A DNA stretch of 64,000 bases. Source: Watersipora subatra. Lineage: Eukaryota; Bryozoa; Gymnolaemata; Cheilostomatida; Watersiporidae. The stretch's first letter is position 1. Every line of letters begins with the position of its first letter. Location of the stretch: the NCBI RefSeq assembly GCF_963576615.1, contig NC_088708.1, positions 67,062,672 to 67,126,671 on the forward strand, in the 5' to 3' direction. A program made the translations under genes and the position numbers. Below the pieces are notes generated by a model. The model was not told the DNA's origin, ran no database searches, and saw nothing but the letters and a program-made list of their open reading frames with translations. Positions 38,101 through 60,735 of the stretch are shown one piece after another.

Positions 38101-41100
38101 CATGCACTGTTAACAACGTAGACACCACCAAACTATCAACTTGTTAAAGAATATGTAAAAACAAATTGGCTGTCATAGTTCTTGCTCTTTTTAAAACAAC
38201 ATATTTTTTGTGCAATTAAATCAAAATGCTATTAGTAAATTTTGAGATACTGTATCTTTATTTTTTTGGTTTAAGTATTTTCTTGACAGGTACTGCTGTT
38301 GGACTCATGTACCTTCCGGCTACCGTTGGAGTTAGCGCTTACTTTGAGAAAAAAAGAACATTTGCTAACGGAGTTGCCCAGAGTGGTGTAGGATTAGGGG
38401 CCTTTGCCATGACACCCTTCCTCAAGCACTTGCTTACCAGCACTGGTTGGAAGGCTACCCACTTCGCTCTTGGTACATGCAGATACTTGGTTGAATTTTT
38501 ATCTATATTATGACCTAGAATTATGATTTAGAATGATGACCTAGAATGATGACCTTGAATTATGACCTAGAATTATGAGGGCTAACAAATTACTATAAAA
38601 CCAAAATATATTCAAATTCAAACAAGATAGAACTTCAGTAAATGAAAATTTGGATTACATCATTTTCCTGTGTTTTCTGTAGAAATATTACTAGCAATTC
38701 TCCTGTCATACAGCCCATGACCAATGTGATATTGGAAAAAAGAAAGGGTACTGATGATTGAAAAATGCAATATTAGCAGTCAAATGGCACTGCAGTGCAA
38801 TAGGATAACTGCAATGATAGCTGTAATGTACTGGGTGTGGGTGTTATTATATACAACAAACAGCAATAATGAAAGGAAAAGATTATATGTTTATATCTCT
38901 CCCTCTGCAATAGAGGAAATGCAATATTAGAAGTAAAATGCACTGATATTATTAAAATAACCAATATTATTAATATAGTAATACAGTAATAATAAAAAAC
39001 CAATGCACAATTTTGTTTACATTTCAAAACGTCATAGCTAACAATATCAAAAAGTTGTGATAATCTCATAAGAATCGTCAGAAAAAAATATCATCGTCAT
39101 TTCCTTTACTTTCACTGCTTTGGGCATCAGTTGAACATCAAAGTACTCAAGTTTCCAAAATGTCAGTTACTTTGAAATCGGCAAAAAAGAAACGATTTCA
39201 GTACTCCTATGTTAATTACAGAAACCTTCAACAATTCGCCAATGCTATAGACTGGTGAAATGTGCACGTTATTCTTTCGTGAAATGCGCGCGACTTAATG
39301 GTTCTATTCTCTGTCGCTCAGTGTTTTAATTGCCGGTCTGAATTTTGATAAAAGTAAGGCTTAGCAAGTTTTAATAACGATTTTCGGCCAAATTAATCTG
39401 TCTATTTGTGTATAATCCGTTCAGATGGGTAAGTTTTAAGAATATGTCGAGACTTTTCAAAGACTTAGTAATATATTTAGATAGGTTTATATGTGCTTTG
39501 TATCGCTATTACACTTAAATGATTCCACAGAAAAATGATTAAATTTTTTGATGAGATTTCGATATAAGGGTTTGCGACGTTGTTGATGAACAATTTTCAT
39601 GAGTTGTGTGCACATGCATTTATCATAAAAACTCTTAAACATTCGCTCCGCTTGTTTAGTCGTGGGATAAGCTAACATTACAGCTTCAAATTTATTGATA
39701 GGATATAGATTCATAAAACTTTACAAGTACATATATATCGGTGCTTATTTGTGTTTGATATGGGTAATAGCTCTGAAGCATTGGTTTTTTTACGCTAATA
39801 AGTTCAGTAGATAAGGCAACTTTCGATCTTTTAAATAATGAAGTCATCAGCATTAACTGCTACACAGTGAGCAGCAGGTAAGGTTTCTCCTGTTTGTCTG
39901 CTTGCATCTTGAAATTGCTATTAAACTCTCCTGTTATTTACAATAGCGTACCAATAAACCATTTCTATACTACGTCGAGTGGTAATCTGATAGCATGTTA
40001 ATTGTATATATATACTTTTAGAATTACACATATATATATATATATATGTAATTCTAAAAGTATATCTATACAATTAACATGCTATCAGATTACCACTCGA
40101 AGTAATATAGGAATATTATATATATATATATAATATATATTATATATATATAGAATAATGTCACGCTTCTCTAGCATAGTGCTCTACTACTGAAAGTAAG
40201 AGCTAAAATATAAAAGAAGTAAGAGATGACTTAAAATGAGTTTTTATTACTAATAGTTTAGACAACTCTTATATATACTGTATATATAGCCCTATACATA
40301 TATACATATATATAAGCTGACATTTTTTTGCTTATATACTACAAAAACCTTTTTTCATGTTATAAAGCTTAAAAGTTACAGTTGTTTGACAAAGTTTAAA
40401 AACCTTAATATTTTGTTTTATTTTCTCTCTTAATTTATTTAAACTGCACAAAACACTTTTCTCATGATGTGAAGTTTAAAAGTTAGAATGGTAAATGTTG
40501 TTATATGTTAAATAGAAATCAATTTTTTGTGCAAAGAATTTTTTATTACCCGGGCATTCACCTAGTATATATACATTAAATGGTAAAATGATTTATGACC
40601 TTCCGTTACTTTGGTTTTCACTAATCTTAGCCCGCAGCCTTTACTAGTTCAATTTAATACAGCTAGTTAGTGATTTGTTGCCCAGTTTCAACCTGACGTC
40701 AAAAACATCAGTGCCGTTGCCATTTTGGCTAGCTTAAAATTCCATAGATTTACTTATTTATGACATTTAGATGCACAACAAGCACAGACAACTCTTAAGC
40801 ACAGAGAGGCCTCTAAAGCATTTCACTTTTCATGACAGACAACAAAGACCTTGCATGACTTACATATATATGCAGAATGCTATATTATCTCTGCCTTACA
40901 GCTGACACTCAGCTATTTTGTATTATAATAAACAAATGGTGGATTCACATTCATAAACATCCACATGTACTAAAACTAACCTGCTGGTGTTTCAGCTGGA
41001 CTCATTTTGCAAGGCTGCATATGCTTTGCTCTACAGAGGCCACTGATAGCCAGAAGAAGAAAAGGAACCTGCCAAATGAAGAAAGAACAGGATTCTACAG

Positions 41101-44100
41101 AAGGATGCTCAGATTCAGCTCAATCGATTAATGAGAAGTTGTCTGACCCTCCTTCAAATAACAAGTCTCAAATTGGCCAAGGGTCCGTATTACTTGCATA
41201 ATAAATATTGAGATGTGGTTTTTCTCAAGTAATTCATGTTTTAACAGTGTACAACTATTTTTAAACAACTACACGTAGAATTTTACTGAAAAAGTCTCTC
41301 AAACTAGTATATGTTCATGGAGGACTTGCTCAAGTATAGATGATAACTAGTAGGGGCTGTACTGTGCTGACAATCAATTACAAATTTTGCTGTATTTTTT
41401 TGTTTTTATTTGCTTCTAGGCATTTCAGTAAAATTCCTCAGAACAACTGAATAGTGTAGCTGAGTGAATTAGCCATCTAATCAATTTGCAAGTGCTCATC
41501 AGTCAAAATGGAGCCGTGCATGCTCATGTTCAGGTTTCAATCTTTAAAATAGGACAGTTTATAAAAAGTGTGACCACTCAGCCTAATTTGATCCATTTGT
41601 AGATGTTCTCTAGGTAATATTCCCTTATCAAAAGAGAAGATAACTCCAGAAGTTACTGAACCAACAGTCTCCAAAAAGGTTATTTTTTTAAATTGTTAGT
41701 TGTATTAAAGCCTAGTTTGTTTTAGCTGTGCGATGCTGGTTTAAGTATTCTAGCGCAGTAGTTCAATAGTCCAATCACAATCTATGTTGCAGATGTCCAA
41801 TCACAATCTCTGTTGCAGATGTCCAATCACAATCTCTGTTGCAGATTAATCTTATAAAGCTTTTTTATTCGTAAAAGGAATTTGATGAACAACTCTAAGC
41901 TCTCCGAACAAATTTTCCTTTCTCTTTCATAGACAAACAGGCTGTCAGAGAGTCTGAAAAAGGCAGCGTCTGAAATTTTCCATCTCGATGTGCTCAAAAG
42001 CAAGGCTTTGTTAGTTTTAAGCATTGGAAACTTTCTTGGCCACCTTGCGTACGCAATACCTTTGCAGTTCTTCGCTGCCAGAGCCATTGGAAAAGGCATA
42101 TCAGAACAGAACGCTGCACTTCTTGTTTCCTTTTTAGGTAAATTTTTATTTGACTACGTATTTGCTAGGATAGAAGTTTTTATAAATATAGCAGCTTCCA
42201 TATTCTATTTCTATAGGTATTATTATATATGTGCTTAAAAATACAAGATACTAAAACTCGTTCAATATTTTGCCATATACCACTGCATACCATTCTTGTT
42301 TTCAAAAAACGAGTGTTCTAGGAGACAAAACTTGTCCTTTATTTTTTTATTGTGGTGATCGATGAGCATAAAAAGGGTTTGAAGGGACCTGCATGTATCC
42401 ACAAATGAATATACACTCTCAGTAAAAGTGGTCACTAAGTAAAAGATGTGCAACTTTTGGAGACGAACTGCAATCTCATCATGCAAATTATCAGCAACTG
42501 GTGTACATCAAATCATATGACAATCAATTTACAAAAATCACACTTTCTTCTTTATAACACTGATGAAAACCTTCGAAACAGCTTTACTCTTAAGTTTAAC
42601 CGTCAATTCATCACTTGTAGACATGAGACAAAATTGTTAGGATTGGTTTTGACAGATCGACTCTCTTGGAATAATCATGTCGACACTATTTGTAGTAAGG
42701 TCACGAAGTCATTGACTCTGCTCCAGTTTTGCAGGCCATACATGAACTAAAAATCTGCTATTGCATTTTATTATCAGTTTATATTTTGCCATATTATTTA
42801 TGGTATCCACATTTATTATAATCTAGCTCCAAGATATGTCTCTAAGAATTTATTTTTGTTGCAAAAAAGAGCATTTCGACTCATTGCAAATCTATATCAT
42901 ATTCCTGCATATATTATTCCAACAAATGATCTTTCCAAATCTTTGTGTCTTTTTACTCTGCCTGTGCTAAATATTTATTTTACTTCAATTCAATGTTTCA
43001 AGATTTTTCATGGTTTGTATCCTTGTTTTTTACATGACAATTACAGGTTCTCAACTCATTTCAACTTACGTGATATGAACAAATTGCATACAATCACTAA
43101 CAATCATTTTGAAAATGTCATTGCCAGCTGCTTTAACAATCTTCCACCAAATATCCGTTCTCTTAGCAAAGAAAGGCATTTTAAACACTATTTGTCAGAC
43201 TATTTATTCAATTTTAATGGCTAACTGCTGCTTTTTTCCCTTTTTTGTGTTTTACTATTGTTGCATGGCCTAATTTGAAAAAATTTCTATTTGTGAAATG
43301 AAATTATTGCCAATAAAGTACTATAAACAAGTAAGACTGCTTGGCAAATGTTAATACATTGCTTGTTGCTATTATTATGACATATATTACTGTCTTCAGT
43401 ATAATATATAAATTTAACCACAATTCAAGTCTTTCACCATACTACATGTATTATTAGTGCAAATTTGCAGATCATTATATCATATGGCATATGTTGAAAA
43501 CTTCAGATTTTTAACCAGATTAAGCAAGTTATGGTCTATTTGACAATCACTTACTTTACTTACTTTACTTTATTTACATGTACATGTAAGGCTCAGATTA
43601 TTCTCTAGTTACACTTCGCAAGCTTGGAATAACTATTTATGTATGTTCATTTCTATTCCATGTATTTAATATTCCCTTCTCTCCATCGCAGGTATCACTG
43701 GTTCTGTTGGCAGACTACTACCTGGAATAATCATGCTGTTTTACCCTAAAGTTTCTCCTCTCATGTGGACTAATGTATGCCTATTGGCAGCCGGTCTTGG
43801 ACTTATGTTTACTCCTTTCTGCTACACTTTAGCCTCTATGGCTGTCATCCTCGTCATATTATCAATTGGCGCAGGTAACTAAATTAGTATAGAACTGTTA
43901 AACCATATCTTTGTATGCGGATCTTAAATAGTCACTATGATTACTTAATGAAAGCAAGAGTTATTTTCTCATGTTTAATTTATTAAATCCATATACATAT
44001 CTCAACCAAAAGAGCAAATTCTGTGCTACAGTACTCGCTTCTTTCATTTATATAAATGTTTAGTCCTTCAAATCTTAGGTCTCATATAATAGGCTTGTGA

Positions 44101-46526
44101 TTAGGTCTTATATAGCATGGCTAGTTTAGAATTAGATGTAAGATTGATGTGATTAGTTTGGACTATCTGTTCTTTTTAGCTGGCTTTGTATGTCTGACGA
44201 CGATGATAGTGTGTGATCTCTTGGGTGTTGGCAAGTTAAACAGTGGCTTTGGAGTTATCTGCATGCTAAGGGGCATCGCAATGATTATAGGACCTCCTGT
44301 TGGAGGTAATATCTACTATCCAGTAGTTTCAATATCAGTATCGAGTTGATTAGATCAGATCAAGGGTTTGATGTAGCCTTTGGGCTTTTATTTGAGCTGG
44401 CCCTCTTAATATAATAATTGGTTTAACCATCAAAACACTTTAAAGACACAAAAAGCTGCACTTAATTATAAGCATCAATAGGTACTGATAATTATGAATC
44501 TTAATATCAATAAAATAATATCAATCTTGGTTACCACAAGATGTTATACTTGATCAGTCACTGTGTTTTTAGGCACACCAATTGCTTCCCTTGATTGTTG
44601 CGTTTCTTTTGTCTTACAATTTTTTAGCAACACTTACACACATGTACACGTACCGTAAGTCCTTATGCTCAAGCCGCGTAGCCTGTCGTTGAGCGCGGCT
44701 TCTGGCTCAAGGTCATAAGCTGCCGCTAAAGCCAAATTTTTAAAACTTACGTGGGGCTCCAGGCGGCTTCTCGATAAATGCGGTCTTTGTTGAGTTCCGC
44801 GCTATAACCATAGAATCGCAGTCATGATACACTTTTATGTACGGGGTTTTGGCGACATACTCGTTTATTTTCAAGGTCATGTTTATGGAATACTTTACAA
44901 TAAAGAAGAATTTATTGCTCATGTTTAACTCACCGCAGTCATAGGTAATTAACACCTTTTCATTCTTGACTGGCATCTTTCCATAAACATGAAGCCCTCT
45001 AACAGCGCGATAAAAATTGAGCTGAGACATGGCAAATAAGTTATTGATGCAAGGGTTTAGGAATTTGAATTCGAACTTGGGATTCGTTAAGAGCAGCACT
45101 CCGAGGCAGTTCAATTAGAGGTTTTACGAGGTTTTACGGTACTCTGTATATCACTACATCACTCACGCTTTTTGAATGAATACTTATTGAATGTACATGT
45201 ATTCTGTGTTTAGGTCACACGATTAATAGTTTCTCTGCGTGACACAATATTGATTTAGCTAAGACAACGTATACGTTTAATTACAACAATTTTTAAGACG
45301 TTTTAAACATTCAACACATTTTATATTCAATAAGTATCCATTCAAAAAGCGTGAGTGATATAGTGATATACAATGTACCGTAAAACCTCTAATTGAACTG
45401 CCTCGGAATGCTGTTCTTAACGAATCCCGTCGAACTTGGAAGTAAAAGAAAATTCTTTTCATGTGTACTGATGTAGCCTGGTTTCTTATTCAGGAGGATG
45501 GGGGCATATCGAAACCAGTCTTAACACTCTCGCTCCCGAAGGGGGTCAAGGATGACAAAACATCAGTAATTAGCCACGGTCTGTGGGCATACGCGGCTTG
45601 TTGGAGGATGATTTTTTCTTTCGTGAGACATCTGTTTTTGAGCACAAGCCGCGCGGCTTGAGCATGAGGACTTACGGTATACACATACAATTTATATGCA
45701 CATGTAAATCAAAATAATTCTTTTGTGTGATGCTTGAAGTTATAAAATTGTCCTTGTTTTACTCAGAGCCATAATTCAGTCACTCATTTACTCAATGCTT
45801 AATAAAAATATACATATTAATGATAAAAATATACATATTAATAATACAAATATACATATTAATAATACAAATATACATATTAATAATAAAAATATACATA
45901 TTAATAATACAAATATACATATTAAATATAAAAATATACATATTAAATATAAAAATATATGTAATTCATAAATACAGCCAAGTTTTGGCACTCAAAATGA
46001 ATATTAACCTTCAATTTTGTTAAGTGCTATTTTGTGATAAATCCAAGGTTCTGTAGTGTTTGAACTCTCAGAAGCTCGTGTGAATACAATTCTATATAGT
46101 TTATAATTAGCAGTGAATAGCATCACTGAACCAATCTCTTTGTGTAATAAAAAGAACTTTGATATTCCAAGAATACTCTTTTTATCCTCAAGGGGTCCTT
46201 TTTGCTTACAGATGCAAATACATAAAGGTATATGTGTATATATAGACAATCTATGATTTTTATGAATATATGAAGGTATGTGCATATATAGAAAATCTAT
46301 GATTTTTATTAATACAAGAAGGTATTTGTATATATAAAAAATTTATGATTTTTATGAATATATGAAGGTATGTGTATATACAGATAATCTATAATTTTCA
46401 GGCATGCTGTATGATGTAACTGGAAACTATGATGCTACTTTCTACATGGGAGGAAGCTTCTACCTCCTCAGTGCACTATTTCACTGCACCTTGTGGAGCA
46501 GGAAACTCCAAACTTCACCAGTCTGA
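35117..46526 (+). CDS. MCT gene 3: complete SLC16-like transporter, 508 aa
   Basis: Ten coding exons: 35117-35207, 36882-37088, 37226-37369, 38290-38472, 40996-41182, 41603-41678, 41933-42137, 43692-43874, 44180-44305 and 46402-46526 (TGA). The sum is 1527 nt, 508 codons plus stop. An in-frame TGA at 35105-35107 lies just upstream of the chosen ATG. The N-tail is Ser-rich (about residues 1-30). PPDGGWSW marks TM1; GPLVAVMVNKWSSR, YFEKKRTFANG, GSVGRLLPG, CDLLGVGKLNSG and GPPVGG follow in order. Loop exon 6 is only 76 nt and lacks the YRKDIF motif seen in genes 1 and 2, and exon 7 is 205 rather than 229 nt, so the central loop is short. The exon 5 donor (gtccgt) is weak but is the one that preserves phase. 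TM8 keeps Arg, with Gly at the proton-coupling Asp position. Introns hold a LINE fragment, a TIR element and palindromes. Confidence 0.92.
36512..36815. repeat. Dispersed repeat of about 310 bp, copy 2
   Basis: Same-orientation, diverged copy of 31803-32113. It lies in gene 3 intron 1 and ends about 65 nt before exon 2, so repeat-derived sequence forms much of the intron's 3' end. Confidence 0.85.
38693..39670. mobile_element. TIR element family T, copy 1, in gene 3 intron 4-5
   Basis: Homologous throughout to 55618-56781 and 61825-62948. The left end carries CCCATGACCAA and the right end TCGTGGGATAA, diverged versions of an inverted CCCACGACCAAA/TTTGGTCGTGGG pair. It is about 1 kb, with internal deletions relative to copy 2. 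Minus-strand coding remnants (FKVTDIL) are interrupted by stops. Confidence 0.85.
39965..40110. mobile_element. Palindromic hairpin (MITE-like) in gene 3 intron 4-5
   Basis: CTATACTACGTCGAGTGGTA at the left is mirrored by TACCACTCGAAGTAATATAG at the right, with arms of about 65-70 bp meeting in a (TA)n centre. This gives a near-perfect hairpin about 145 bp long. AT-rich palindromes follow at 40117-40150. Confidence 0.85.
42444..43332 (+). mobile_element. 5'-truncated non-LTR retrotransposon (LINE) 3' end in gene 3 intron 7-8
   Basis: Encodes the C-terminal end of a reverse transcriptase polyprotein in one frame: NLQKSHFLLYN, then ETKLLGLVLTDRLSWNNHV (the conserved region after the catalytic palm), then LLQKRAFRLI and a tail ending at the TAA near 43224. 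One in-frame TAA at 42748-42750 breaks the frame. The sequence ends with a short 3' UTR containing GCCAATAAAGTACTATAAAC. It is a dead, 5'-truncated copy of Jockey/CR1-like type; the clade is not certain. Confidence 0.8.
44651..45679. mobile_element. TA-flanked TIR element with nested palindrome in gene 3 intron 9-10
   Basis: Outer ends are TA-CCGTAAGTCCTTATGCTC and its inverse GAGCATGAGGACTTACGG-TA, with inverted repeats of about 26 bp, in the manner of Tc1/mariner-type elements with TA target duplications. A minus-strand open frame (45114-44740, 124 codons) fills the left part and has no recognised domain. The centre (45080-45430) is a second inverted repeat bearing the end sequence of the pogo-like family at 52083. 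Confidence 0.8.
45080..45430. repeat. Inner palindrome with paired pogo-like termini
   Basis: GATTCGTTAAGAGCAGCACT and CAATTAGAGGTTTTAC on the left are repeated inverted on the right (GTAAAACCTCTAATTG, AATGCTGTTCTTAACGAATC). A further inner inverted pair, ATCACTCACGCTTTTTGAAT, surrounds a loop at about 45215-45290. Confidence 0.8.
45800..45965. repeat. Microsatellite-like (ATACATATTAATAATACAAAT)n
   Basis: About 8 units of roughly 21 bp made of AAATATACATATTAATAATA. The open frames on both strands (IYILIIQ / LICIF repeats) are artefacts. Confidence 0.85.
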
Positions 46527-46533
46527 GGGTAGC

Positions 46534-46539
46534 AATAAA
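46534..46539 (+). terminator. AATAAA just after the gene 3 stop
   Basis: A canonical hexamer 8 nt beyond the TGA. If used, the 3' UTR would be only some 25-35 nt, so this may be chance. Confidence 0.25.
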
Positions 46540-46979
46540 CACGACGATACCAGTAGAAACAAACATACTAACTTTGAATTTTTTAGCTACATGTAGATTG
46601 GCTGTAATAATGGTGACGGGTGACTGTAGCAGATTTTAATTTCTATAATGCAATTTCGTTTTACAAAGTATGTGTCTAAAAACATATGAGGTACAATTCT
46701 TTGATTGTCAATTATTTTTACTGTGAATTGCTTCTAGGAAGCTGAGTCATGAATCAAACTATAGCTTGTGAATATTTTGAAATGCAGAATTCATATGCAA
46801 AATGTTTAGCATTCCTAAATGCAAGTGAAATGATCCTTGTTAAAAAACAATGGGAAATAGCGCCCAAGGATATAAAACTCAGATGCTACAATTTGTTTAT
46901 CATATACAATTTATCTGTTTGTATTTAATACATGCACCTTCTTTTGCAACCATTATGTCTCTAGAAGCTAGCTACCAAA

Positions 46980-48360
46980 CAAATTCATCTAGGACCTTGA
47001 CAACAAAGCAATGATAAACTCCATTAAACTATGCATGCAGATGTACAAGGATGGGATTTGGCCTGACGATTTCTGTAAATGCACGCTAGCACCTTTTGAG
47101 AAAAAGAAAAATACACTCGATGAGAAGACCACTAAACCATCAGTTGGATTTGTATGTATCAAAGGTTATACGACAAATTCTCATACCTTGAGTGAAAAAA
47201 AGGCCAAATATCGGACGAGAAAAGATCAGTTTAGATTTAAAAGCGGCTGTGAAACCAAAGGTGCATTGAGTTTCAGCAGGCTATGTATGTGTGCTTTGTA
47301 GACTTCAAAACAGGCTCTGTTAGAGTCGATAGGACCAATTTGATGAAAGTATTGAAAGAAAGAGGAATAAACTAGAGGGACAGATGTCTCATAGCAGGGC
47401 TTCACCTGAAACAGACAGCATCTATGAAACAGAATGAAAAATAATGGAAGTCATATTTGAAAGAGAAAACTGATAAGGATGTCTCGTCTCACCCATTCTA
47501 TTTAACATCTATGCAGAAGTAATGTTTAGAGAGGTTTCAGAGGAAGTGGAGGAAGGAGTAAATGTAGGAGTTCAGCTTGTCAAGTCAGTACGATTCACCG
47601 ATGACCAGGCAATGAAAGCGAGTGTGGAGTGTTCTACAGCATATGATAGAATACACCAACGAAATTGTAAACAACTACAGGGTGAGACTCAATACTACTA
47701 AGACCAAGGTAATGAAGATTGACAAAAAACAAGGTAAAATTCACTTGATGATTCAAGGAAAATAACTAACTAGTGCACAGCTTCAAGTACTTAGCAAGTC
47801 TAATTGCTGAACATGGCTGTGAGAAAGAAACAAGAACAAGAAATGGCGAAGGCAGCATTTGTAAAGCATAACACACAGTTCAACAGAGGTCATTGCTTAG
47901 AACTGAAGAAAAGCTGGTCAAGTGCTCTGTATGGTCAAGTGTCCACAATAGACTGTCGTTTTGTTCATAGGGATGGACGAACAAGAAATGAGTAGATGCA
48001 TTTAAAGTATGGGCCTGGAGAAAAATGAAAACTACCACTTAGAAGGATAAGATAAAAAATGAAGGTGTCCTACTTAGAGCTAATGGAGCACAGCTAAACC
48101 TTGCAGGTATAGTCAGGATGAAAAAAAGAGGTGGCTTGGACACATTTTACGACGCTAGAGCCTTATGGATGATGTGATAGAATAAAGAATTGGAGGAAGA
48201 GAACCAAGATAAAGGTAGAGAATGAAATGATGGATAAAATACAGAGTAGACGCTTCTACTATCTAATGAAGAGTGATGCAGTAAACCAAGGTTATTGGAA
48301 GTTATCATGAAATGTAGAGCTTGCCTAAGCAGAAGGCTCTAATGAATGTCTCCAGTAAGT
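46980..48360 (+). mobile_element. Degenerate non-LTR retrotransposon reverse-transcriptase fragment
   Basis: Frameshifted pieces in order resemble a LINE reverse transcriptase: MYKDGIWPDDF (N-terminal palm approach), VDFKTGS with DRTNLMKVLKERG, then GCLVSP-like ILFNIYAEVMF, the FTDDQA catalytic motif at about 47595-47612, FKYLASLIAEHG, and a C-terminal region with WLGHILRR-like and GGREPR-like traces. Many stops and indels make it non-functional. It differs from the LINE at 42444. Confidence 0.75.
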
Positions 48361-48967
48361 AAAGCAAAGCTTAATCGTGTAGAGTGCTTGCAGGTAGAAA
48401 AAACCTTGTGCACTATCAATATAAAGATTGTGTGTAACTCATACACACAACTAATACAAAGTTTGGCACAAAGGTAAAATATTCAATAGTGTTGCCAGAG
48501 AAAACAAAACATTAATATATAAGAAAAATGTTGGTAAAAGATTGGAGCTTGATGTCAAAATCTTCACAAATCTTTTTTGCAATTTATTTAATCCCACTCT
48601 TGCAGGTATTCTATATATAAATCCCATATTTATACCTACAAAATTTATCAACAATTATATAATATTTGAGAGTCTGGTGGAAGAAATAACTTTGCCACTG
48701 CTTTTACTATACAGAATTCAACAAAGATCACCTGACTAAGCATACAAAAAGGCTATTTGAAAATGTAATGATGTAGAACGATCATTCAAATGATGACATA
48801 CATAGAGTTTGCAAATGTAATGAAGCCTACATGACCAGCTGTAAGTCATGAATAAATAGCATGGCTAGCATATGTCATAATTTGTACATATCAAGGTTGA
48901 ATGCAACTGAAGCAGCGTACTGAGTAGCCTAGCCTTCAAGTCTGAGTCATAGTATTGACATGATTCT

Positions 48968-49125
48968 GAAACAGGTTGCTGGCATGAAGCATAGGAACAG
49001 GTTGCTGGCATGAAGCATAGAAACAGGTTGCTGGCATGAAGCATAGGAACAGGTTGCTGGCATGAAGCATAGGAACAGGTTGCTGGCATGAAGTATAGGA
49101 ACAAGTTGCTGGCATGAAGCAAAGG
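48968..49125. repeat. Tandem array, 26-bp unit, about 6 copies
   Basis: Units of AACAGGTTGCTGGCATGAAG plus CATAGG, about 500 nt beyond the gene 4 stop codon. The minus-strand open frame is an artefact. Confidence 0.95.
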
Positions 49126-49602
49126 ATAGGTGAAAGTTAGATAGTTCTTTTGAATTAATGTCTTAATAAAATAATATAATTATAACAGAAGTAAATGCTT
49201 TAACAGTTTATTGCCTTTACATAATGTGTATCATTTTACAGCCATGATAGCTTCTTGTTTTTTCCAATAAAAACCCTTGTAGGAGTGTAAGACAATATAG
49301 TTTTTACAAGAGTAAGTATTTAAGCAATGTACTGATTTTACTTACTTGTGTACTAATTTACAGCAATGATGGTTTATTTTATATTACTTGTTATTGCTTT
49401 GCAAATTTTAATAAAATCTAAAAGCTAAACTAAAATATGAAATTGGCAATAGAGAGTAAGAAAATTCTATATTAAATATATATTAAACTTTAAAGACTTG
49501 AAAAAATTTTGTTTTAAACTTAAAACTTAAACAAACTTAGGTTAACTAACAGTTGTGCAGAGCTTACAGGATAGCAACAATTTTTTTAATAACAATATTG
49601 CT

Positions 49603-59766
<10,164 letters not shown>

Positions 59767-60411
59767 CACCTACAGTAAGAAAAAATACATCAGTGTCAAC
59801 ACTTGTTCTTCATACTGTTGACACTTGCTATCGGTGTCTATTTAGTTGCTATCAGCATCATAACTAGTATAATTAAGTTATTATTGCTGCTAATATTACT
59901 CATAGTTACTATCATCATTACTTTGCATTAATAGAATTGACAGCAAGTAGTTGAGCTTTTGACTGAAAACGGTTTTAGATCTCATGTTAAAAACAGCTAT
60001 CCTGAAAATCCTAAGTACTTTTTCTAAGTATTTTCACCAACTGCAGAGATGCAGAAAATTGCCCTTAGAAAATTTCCTTCTCTTTTGCATTTAAATTCAT
60101 CAGTTTTACATAGATGGAAAGAATAGATTTGCAATGACTTCATCAAAACAAGCTCGGAACACAATATTTGAATGCATTTATGAAAAAACGCTCCACTGCT
60201 TCGTGGGTGTAACAGTAAAACAAAAGCGTTGAGAAAGATTACTCCTGCAAAACTGATCCTCAACCATGATAAACCGCAACAGAAAACAATCACTTGGTTT
60301 TGAGAGCAAAAACTTCTCAGGTCAGGCACTGCCACCAGTTGATAGAAATCAAGGCGGATGGAAGTTTCTCAACATATGTTAATGAAAACAACATAGGGAA
60401 CTGAGTAGAAA

Positions 60412-60735
60412 TACTGTAAAACCTCTATTTTAATGCCACCTTTATTTGAACGCTACCTCTAATAGAATGCCACTAGAATGCCACTAATAGAACGCCACCT
60501 TTCAACCTGTAGAAAAGTTGAAAAATACGGCACCATCCTTTAATTGAACGCCACTTCTTTTCACTACAATTTTGACATTCTTTGATCTTTATGAACCCAT
60601 AATAGAAAGTGCTCGGTGGAAAAGTGTTCACAAATTGTATTAATTATGACTCGGTTATATCACTAACAGTTCATTCTTTCGCTGTTGCTGTTATGGTTGC
60701 CATAGTTTTAGTTACAGCATACCTGAGCAGATCAA
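60412..60735. mobile_element. Pogo/Tigger-like element, one end
   Basis: Begins TACTGTAAAACCTCTATTTT and carries repeated AATGCCACCT / GAACGCCACC words. It aligns with the inverted right end of 52083-53397. No opposite terminus was found, so the element is truncated or continues into 60736-60930. Confidence 0.65.

Larger units (their letters stand above)
46527..49602. other. Convergent intergenic region between genes 3 and 4
   Basis: Contains the 3' ends of both convergent genes, a decayed LINE fragment (46980-48360) and a 26-bp tandem array (48968-49125). No further host gene was recognised. Confidence 0.6.

Noticed and set aside
40117-40152. Separate element at the TATATA palindromes
   Set aside because: Pure AT alternation is self-complementary by composition; no specific arms.
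45788-46023. Isoleucine-rich repeat frames on both strands
   Set aside because: Product of an AT-rich minisatellite readable on both strands.
60024-60335. 103-codon minus-strand frame upstream of gene 4
   Set aside because: Cys-rich hydrophobic start but no family resemblance, and no splice relationship to gene 4 found.
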